Origin: Tannerella sp. oral taxon 808
GTDB taxonomy: Bacteria; Bacteroidota; Bacteroidia; Bacteroidales; Tannerellaceae
Length of the DNA stretch: 11,515 nt
Assembly: GCA_002890585.1 (NCBI GenBank)
Contig: MIQB01000067.1
Span: forward strand, 1 to 11,515
Direction: 5' to 3'
This document shows, piece by piece, positions 7,032 to 11,515 of this stretch. The notes beneath the pieces were generated by a model that worked only from the letters and a program-made list of their open reading frames with translations, did not search any database and was not told where the DNA came from. Positions within the stretch are counted from its first letter, which is position 1; each line of letters starts with the position of its first letter. Both the position numbers and the translations under genes were made by a program.

Positions 7032-7069
7032 GAGAGGCCTACCCGCGATGGGACGGCCTCTCTTTTTTT
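7032..7069 (+). terminator. Rho-independent terminator of the phosphatase gene
   Basis: GAGAGGCC (7032-7039) pairs with GGCCTCTC (7055-7062), with an inner CCC/GGG pairing, and is followed directly by seven T residues (7063-7069). It lies about 50 bp after the phosphatase stop codon. Confidence 0.93.
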
Positions 7070-7175
7070 GCCCTATCCGATACTGCCACCCTGCTTACGG
7101 GAGCTCTCGCGAAGGACAACCGATCCCTCCGCGCGGTGTTTGCAACGGTGCTGCACACGACGTCTTCGTCTTCAT

Positions 7176-7525
7176 AGTGTATGAAATGACTGTGCAAGGC
7201 TTGCATAGCGCCGTCGCAGTGTGTGAAACGACCATGCAACACTTGGCGACCTTTTCACAGTGTGTGAAATGACTATGCAACACTTGCACAGCGTCGTCGC
7301 AGTGTGTGAAATGACCATACAAGGCTTGCACGGCCTTTTCACAGTGTGCGGCGTGACCATGCAACACTTGCACAGCGTCGTCGCAGTGTGTGAAACGACC
7401 ATGCAACACTTGGCGACCTTTTCACAGTGTGCGGCGCGACCATGCAACACTTGCACAGCGTCGTCGCAGTGTGTGAAATGATCATGCAACACTTGCACAG
7501 CCTTTTCGCAGTGTGTGAAACGATT
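7176..7525. repeat. 41/42-bp tandem array with alternating A and B units
   Basis: Eight units begin AGTGTGTGAAA or a variant at 7176, 7218, 7259, 7301, 7343, 7385, 7426 and 7468, followed by a degenerate partial ninth at 7510. Lengths are 42, 41, 42, 42, 42, 41, 42 and 42. The unit ends alternate strictly: odd units finish in GTCGTCGC (CCGTCGC in the first), even units in CTTTTCAC or CTTTTCGC, making an 83-84-bp higher-order repeat present four times. Most units contain TGCAACACTTGCA, or TGCAAGGCTTGCA in the first, a 5-6-bp stem with a 1-3-nt loop. The 41-bp units shift the frame, arguing against the long periodic reading frames on both strands being protein. The stretch 7070-7175, between the terminator and the array, shows nothing recognisable. 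Confidence 0.94.
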
Positions 7526-7588
7526 CAGCAAGCCCCAACCATGAATCATTAACAATTAGCCATTAACCATCCCCCCCCTTATTGGGGG

Positions 7589-7619
7589 TTTGGGCCGCTT
7601 CGAGGTGCCCATATTTTCG
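7589..7619 (+). promoter_or_regulatory. Candidate promoter of the TonB receptor operon
   Basis: TTTG at 7589-7592 is separated by exactly 19 bases from TATTTTCG at 7612-7619, one mismatch from the Bacteroidetes TAnnTTTG box. Transcription would begin near 7626, with a leader of about 63 nt before the ATG at 7689. Immediately upstream is a run of eight C (7571-7578), five of which can pair with GGGGG at 7584-7588. Confidence 0.45.
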
Positions 7620-7622
7620 CCC

Positions 7623-7647
7623 CGTTTTTCACAAATGGGGAAAAACG
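7623..7647. promoter_or_regulatory. 8-bp inverted repeat at the predicted transcription start
   Basis: CGTTTTTC (7623-7630) and GAAAAACG (7640-7647) are exact inverted repeats separated by 9 bases. The site overlaps or just follows the predicted start of the TonB receptor transcript, a position suited to an operator for a dimeric repressor or to a 5' leader hairpin. It does not match the classical Fur box. The function is inferred from position only. Confidence 0.4.
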
Positions 7648-7688
7648 AATCATTCACCGGCCGCAGATCGGCCTTAAATCAGAAAAGA

Positions 7689-10037
7689 ATGAAGAATAGA
7701 AACACCTTATTGACACTTATCGTGTGTCTGATGGCCTTCGCCTGGGGACAGGCCGGGGCGCAGACAGCACGCATCACGGGCGTCGTGGTTGACGCCGCCA
7801 ACGAAGAACCGCTCATCGGCGCCAGCGCCTATATCGAGCAACTGAAGACGGGCGAAGTGACTAACCGCAATGGCGACTTCACCCTCAACGGCCTCCGCGC
7901 GGGCACCTACACCGTGCGCTTCGACTACATGGGCTACGAGCGCCACACCGAGCGCCTTACCCTGCGCGAGGGCGAGACGCGCCGCCTCAGAGTGCGCCTC
8001 CAGGCCGAGGCCAAATCGCTCAGCGAAGTCGTGATCACCGCCAAGAGCGAAGCCCGACAGCTGCGCGAACAGGCCATGCCCATCGCCGTCATTTCCATGA
8101 ACCAGCTGGCCGGCACCGTGGCCGGCGTGGCCGACATCTTAGCCAAGACCGTCGGCGTCACCCTGCGCTCCTCCGGCGGCGTCGGCGGCGCCACCCGACT
8201 CTCCGTCCGCGGCTTAGAGGGCAAACGCATCGGATTCTTCATCGACGAATCGCCCATGAACGACAACTCCGACTTCATCGACATCAACGACATCCCCATC
8301 GACATGATCGACCGCATCGAGATCTACAAAGGCGTCGTCCCGGCCAAGTTCGGCGGCTCCGCGATGGGCGGCGCGGTGAACCTCGTGCTCAAGGAATACC
8401 CCGCACGCTACGCTGACGTCAGCTACTCTATCGAGTCCTTCAACACACATAAGATCCAAAGCGTACTCAAGCGCAACCTCAAGAACAAAGGCATCGTCTT
8501 CGGCATCGGCGGCGGCTACACCTACTCTGACAACAACTACACGATGGAGTCGCCCTACGTCGACGGACTCAAGATCCGCCGCGACCACGACGCCTACAAC
8601 AAGCTCCTCCTCGGCGGCTCGCTCAAGGCCTACAAATGGTGGTTCGACGAGGTGGAGTTCGAGCCCGCCTTTGCCAACACCAACCACGAGATCCAAGGCA
8701 TCGAGTCCGACATCCGCCAGGCACGCACCCATTCGCGCGCTTACATCCTTTCCAATAAGCTGAAGAAGGAAGACTTCTTCGCCCCCGGCCTCGACCTCGA
8801 CATGACCACCGCCGTCGCCTACACCGAATACGGCCTTGTCGACACCGCCAAGCAGTGGTACGACTGGCAGGGCAACGCCTACCCCTCGCAATCGATCTAC
8901 GGCGGCGAGCTCGGCAACCGCTACGCCTCCAACTCCGCCGACAAGAAGTTCACCATCCTCAACAAGCTGAACCTCGAATACCTGCTCCACAAGCAGCATT
9001 CGCTCAACTTCAACTCCTACTTCACCCTCGCCAACGGTTATCCCAAAGACGACCTCCGCGAGCTCAGCATGGGCAAACGCGTCGTCTTCGACTCCCGCAT
9101 GCGCAGCTGGTCCTCCGGCCTCACCTACAACTTCCGCACGCCCAACGACCGCTTCCTCAACTCCCTCACCGCGCGTTATTACCTCTACACCATGAAGACG
9201 CGCCAGAGCAACATCTTCGGCATCGGCGAGATACAAGACATCGACCTCCACAAGAGCGACCTCGGCATCAACGACGCCCTCCGCTTCCGCATCATCCCTG
9301 ACCTCATGGCCAAGCTCTCTGCCGGCTACGACGTCCGTATCCCCTCCGAGACCGAGCTCCTCGGCGACGGCTACACCATCTCGCCCTCCGAAAACCTCCT
9401 ACCCGAACGCAACACCAGCGTCAATGTGGGTCTGCTTTACGACCTCACCGGCAAGGCCGCGAGCAACCTCCAGATCGAAGTGAACGGCTTCTATATGTAC
9501 CTCCAAGACATGATCCGCTTCACGAAAGGCATCATCGGCGCGCAGTATCAGAACTTCGGCGAGATGCGCACACTCGGCGTCGAGGCCGAAGTGAAAGCCG
9601 ACATCACCCCCTGGCTCTACGGCTACGTCAACGCCACCTTCCAAGACCTGCGCGACGTCCGCGAACATGACGAGGGCAGCTCCCTGCCTAACCCCACCAA
9701 GGGCCTACGCATGCCCAACATCCCCTACCTCATGGGCAACGCCGGCCTTGAATTCCACCGGGAGAACCTCTTCGGCGGACGCGGCCAGAACACGCGCCTC
9801 TTCTCCGATCTCTCCTTCGTGGAGGAGTACCTCTACGACTTCGAGATGGCCGCTAACCAGCGACGCATCCCCCGCAGCACCACCATCGACCTCGGCCTCG
9901 AGCACAGCTTCTTCAACAACAGCCTCTACCTCTCTGCCAAGATCAAGAACCTCACCGACGCCCGCGTCCTCAGCGAGTTCAACCGCCCCCTGCCCGGCCG
10001 CAGCTTCGGCGTGAAGCTGAGATACGTATTCAAGTAA
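7689..10037 (+). CDS. TonB-dependent outer-membrane receptor
   Basis: This 782-residue outer-membrane active transporter is expected to import a scarce ligand such as a siderophore, haem or cobalamin using TonB energy. Residues 1-24 are a signal peptide (MKNRNTLLTL...AGAQ). A carboxypeptidase-regulatory-like domain follows (about 25-105; ITGVVVDAANEEPLIGA, GDFTLNGLRAGTY), then SEVVITAK (112-119), then the plug (about 125-235) with LSVRGLEGKRIGFFIDESPM and IEIYKGVVPAKFGGSAMGGAVN. A 22-strand-type barrel fills the rest, ending in the aromatic C-terminal LRYVFK. It is shorter than SusC proteins and has no SusD partner, so it is not a typical polysaccharide system. The ATG at 7689 is chosen because it starts the signal peptide; earlier in-frame starts cross the promoter and inverted repeat. 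It lies 40 bp before the lipoprotein gene and is probably cotranscribed with it. Confidence 0.93.
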   Translation: MKNRNTLLTLIVCLMAFAWGQAGAQTARITGVVVDAANEEPLIGASAYIEQLKTGEVTNRNGDFTLNGLRAGTYTVRFDYMGYERHTERLTLREGETRRLRVRLQAEAKSLSEVVITAKSEARQLREQAMPIAVISMNQLAGTVAGVADILAKTVGVTLRSSGGVGGATRLSVRGLEGKRIGFFIDESPMNDNSDFIDINDIPIDMIDRIEIYKGVVPAKFGGSAMGGAVNLVLKEYPARYADVSYSIESFNTHKIQSVLKRNLKNKGIVFGIGGGYTYSDNNYTMESPYVDGLKIRRDHDAYNKLLLGGSLKAYKWWFDEVEFEPAFANTNHEIQGIESDIRQARTHSRAYILSNKLKKEDFFAPGLDLDMTTAVAYTEYGLVDTAKQWYDWQGNAYPSQSIYGGELGNRYASNSADKKFTILNKLNLEYLLHKQHSLNFNSYFTLANGYPKDDLRELSMGKRVVFDSRMRSWSSGLTYNFRTPNDRFLNSLTARYYLYTMKTRQSNIFGIGEIQDIDLHKSDLGINDALRFRIIPDLMAKLSAGYDVRIPSETELLGDGYTISPSENLLPERNTSVNVGLLYDLTGKAASNLQIEVNGFYMYLQDMIRFTKGIIGAQYQNFGEMRTLGVEAEVKADITPWLYGYVNATFQDLRDVREHDEGSSLPNPTKGLRMPNIPYLMGNAGLEFHRENLFGGRGQNTRLFSDLSFVEEYLYDFEMAANQRRIPRSTTIDLGLEHSFFNNSLYLSAKIKNLTDARVLSEFNRPLPGRSFGVKLRYVFK

Positions 10038-10077
10038 CCAGATAACCTGAAATATTCACTCTAAAAACCCAATTGAA

Positions 10078-11358
10078 ATGATGAACAAGAGAATGATGTG
10101 GGCAGCCTGCGCTGTTGCCCTTGCAATGACAATCGGATGTGGCAAAGACGACCCCAAGCCTACGCCCACCCCAACACCTCCTACCCCCACACCGACGCCT
10201 ACGCCTACCCCGACGCCTGACGTGCCCGGTGGCAAAGGCACGTATCTGTTGGAAACGACCGTGAAGAATGCCGACGGCATGAGTGGATCGTCCTACATCC
10301 AGTTGTCCTCCAGCCTCACCGGATCGATCGACAACTCGAAGGCCATTCAGATTGGTTTCGCCAGCGTCGTTTGCGTCATTGACAACTACATCTTCGTCCT
10401 GCCCACAGGCATGGGCAAAGACGCCGAGTTCAAGGTCCGCCGCTACACCTACGACCCGGCTAAGCAGACAATGGGCGACCTCAAGACGCTCGATGTCCCC
10501 GCTGGCGCATCGCCCTTCAACATCCAAAAGGTGTCTAACGAAAAACTCTACCTCCCCAACTATCTCTTGGGCAACGTTTGGGTGCTCAACCCCACCACGC
10601 TCCAAAAGACGGGCGAGATCGACCTCAAGCAGTACGCCTACAAGGACGCCAGCCCCGAACCCAGCTACGGCATCCTGCGCGGCGATCGCTACTTCCTCAC
10701 CCTGAACCAAATCGGCAGCTCCTTCATGCCTTACGAAGACCGTCGGCAGGTGGAAGTGGCCGTCATCGATCCCAAGACGGACAAGGTGCTCAAGGTCATC
10801 ACCGAGAACAGCCTGAAGCTCTCCTTCCCCACCCGCCCGTTGTATAAGGACATGATCTTCGCCGACGAGCAGGGCGACATCTACATTGCCTGCGCCGGCT
10901 ACTTCGGCTACAACCCGAAGTATCGCGAGAACGGCTTCGTCTGCATCCCCGCTGGCAAGGACGAGTTCGACGCCAAACGCTCGTGGGACATCTCAGGCGT
11001 TACGATCGAGGGCTCGAAGTATAAATCCTCCGCCATCCTCAACTGCAAATACCTCGGCAGCGGTAAGGTGGTGGCCTTCGTAGCCATCCTCGAGCTCAAC
11101 GGCACCAATCCCTACACCTCGAAAAGCGCGATGGCCGTACTCATCGACCTGAAGGCGAAGACGATCAAGCGCATCGATGGCGTCCCCATGACCGACGGCC
11201 ACAGCACAGCGATCGAGACGCAGGGCAACATGGTGCTGTTCGGAGCCTTCGGCGAGAAGCAGGCCGGCCTCTTCACCTACAACCCGGCCACCGGTAAGGC
11301 GGCTCTCTCGCTCAGCACCGTCGGCAACTTGGCCTTCCTGCACCTCTTCGGAAAGTAA
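10078..11358 (+). CDS. Surface lipoprotein, beta-propeller-like (DUF4374/XusB-like candidate)
   Basis: The 426-residue protein has a lipoprotein signal peptide with lipobox MTIGC (C21), followed by GKDD, which fits the Bacteroidetes surface-export rule of lysine plus acidic residues after the cysteine. Next comes a Pro-Thr linker (about 26-47) and then a roughly 375-residue domain of repeated beta-type blocks (YIFVLPTGMG, KLYLPNYLLGNVWVLNPTT, YFLTLNQIGSS, DIYIACAGYF, NMVLFGAFG), suggesting a propeller. Length, architecture and the adjacent receptor resemble DUF4374-type lipoproteins such as XusB, which presents siderophores to its receptor; this is recollection of the family, not a search. 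Translation may start at either of two tandem ATGs (10078, 10081). It is likely an outer-leaflet ligand-capture partner of the upstream receptor. A terminator follows, so no PepSY-type third gene is in the same unit. Confidence 0.78.
   Translation: MMNKRMMWAACAVALAMTIGCGKDDPKPTPTPTPPTPTPTPTPTPTPDVPGGKGTYLLETTVKNADGMSGSSYIQLSSSLTGSIDNSKAIQIGFASVVCVIDNYIFVLPTGMGKDAEFKVRRYTYDPAKQTMGDLKTLDVPAGASPFNIQKVSNEKLYLPNYLLGNVWVLNPTTLQKTGEIDLKQYAYKDASPEPSYGILRGDRYFLTLNQIGSSFMPYEDRRQVEVAVIDPKTDKVLKVITENSLKLSFPTRPLYKDMIFADEQGDIYIACAGYFGYNPKYRENGFVCIPAGKDEFDAKRSWDISGVTIEGSKYKSSAILNCKYLGSGKVVAFVAILELNGTNPYTSKSAMAVLIDLKAKTIKRIDGVPMTDGHSTAIETQGNMVLFGAFGEKQAGLFTYNPATGKAALSLSTVGNLAFLHLFGK
10153..10220 (+). repeat. 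Hexanucleotide-like Pro-Thr coding repeat
   Basis: Near-perfect alternation of CCN and ACN codons encodes a (Pro-Thr) tract of about 22 residues with one Pro-Pro break, between the lipid anchor and the folded domain. Gain or loss of a 6-bp unit would change linker length by two residues without shifting the frame. It probably acts as an extended spacer holding the domain away from the membrane. Confidence 0.85.
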
Positions 11359-11365
11359 ATGCTTC

Positions 11366-11395
11366 GTAGGGGCGAATGATTATTCGCCCCCCTAC
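11366..11395. repeat. Dispersed hairpin element copy 2
   Basis: GTAGGGGCGAAT (11366-11377) pairs with ATTCGCCCC...CTAC (11382-11395), with two extra C residues bulged in the right arm and a short GATT loop. It shares the GTAGGGGCGAA core with the perfect palindrome at 5208-5239 and begins 8 bp after the lipoprotein stop codon. Confidence 0.75.
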
Positions 11396-11411
11396 CATGC
11401 TGGATAAACAG

Positions 11412-11449
11412 AAAGCCCCGGCCCTTCATTCTGGAGGGGTCGGGGCTTT
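11412..11449 (+). terminator. Terminator of the receptor-lipoprotein operon
   Basis: AAAGCCCCG (11412-11420) pairs perfectly with CGGGGCTTT (11441-11449), with partial CCCTT/AGGGG pairing inside. The tail is TTTGTTATG, a modest T-tract, with a matching A-rich flank on the left, so it may work in both directions. Confidence 0.82.
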
Positions 11450-11465
11450 GTTATGCCTATAGCCC

Positions 11466-11515
11466 CCCGGGGTTTCGCCCCAATCATCCGGCGCCCGGGG
11501 TTTCGCCCTCGGGAA
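11466..11515. repeat. Start of a further repeat with 28-bp spacing
   Basis: CCCGGGGTTTCGCCC occurs at 11466-11480 and again at 11494-11508, 28 bp apart, and the window ends just after. GGGG and CCCC around TTTCG can pair in the first copy. Whether this is a longer array cannot be seen from here. Confidence 0.6.

Noticed and set aside
7021..7272. Short plus-strand frame starting in the phosphatase terminator
   Set aside because: It begins 11 bp before the terminator stem and runs into the repeat array; composition is not protein-like.
7176..7525. CRISPR array
   Set aside because: The units are contiguous and similar over their whole length, with no unique spacers and no cas genes nearby.
7039..7555. 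His/Cys-rich 14-residue periodic proteins on the minus strand and matching plus-strand frames
   Set aside because: The periodicity is that of the 42-bp DNA repeat; the two 41-bp units shift the frame, the same pattern appears in several frames, and there is no signal peptide or domain.
7612..7647. Fur box in the receptor promoter region
   Set aside because: The inverted repeat CGTTTTTC/GAAAAACG lacks the GATAAT-type hexamers of the classical Fur site, so iron control is not supported by sequence.
8214..9251. 345-codon open frame antisense to the TonB receptor
   Set aside because: It is a Val/Glu/Asp-rich shadow caused by C-ending codons on the coding strand; no motif is recognisable, and the receptor frame is complete. 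The same holds for long antisense frames within aguA, aguB and the phosphatase.

Overview
The window looks like a GC-rich member of the Bacteroidales, possibly near Tannerella/Tannerellaceae; this placement comes from gene content and style, not a database match. The signs are an outer-membrane TonB-dependent receptor with an N-terminal carboxypeptidase-regulatory-like domain, a lipoprotein with an acidic K-D-D surface-export signal after its lipobox cysteine, genes without clear Shine-Dalgarno sequences, and Bacteroidetes-type promoters (TTTG, about 19 bp, TAnnTTTG). Protein genes strongly prefer C-ending codons, which also opens long meaningless frames on the opposite strand.

Layout. 1-176 is the end of a 41-bp tandem array. 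203-805 encodes the epoxyqueuosine reductase QueH (tRNA queuosine). After two hairpins, 970-2954 is a translationally coupled pair, agmatine deiminase (aguA) and N-carbamoylputrescine amidase (aguB), which together convert agmatine to putrescine. The convergent gap 2955-3419 holds a seven-copy 23-bp hairpin array enclosed by 13-bp inverted repeats, then a terminator serving the minus-strand gene. 3420-3746 (minus) is a small DUF4870/Tic20-like membrane protein. It is divergent, across two promoter candidates, from an M24 metallopeptidase at 4016-5185. A perfect 32-bp palindrome precedes a secreted alkaline phosphatase at 5286-6980, which ends in a strong terminator. The 708-bp gap 6981-7688 contains that terminator, an alternating 41/42-bp array, a C8 tract, a promoter candidate and an inverted repeat. 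A probable two-gene operon follows: a TonB-dependent receptor (7689-10037) and a proline/threonine-linked surface lipoprotein (10078-11358). The window closes with a second copy of the palindrome family, a terminator and the start of another repeat.

Functionally there are three self-contained units: tRNA modification, polyamine synthesis from agmatine, and outer-membrane uptake. The last is a receptor plus propeller-like lipoprotein resembling xenosiderophore (Xus-type) or related ligand capture. The most distinctive non-coding property is that three different intergenic tandem arrays, unrelated in sequence, are all built from units containing a short hairpin with a 3-4 nt loop.
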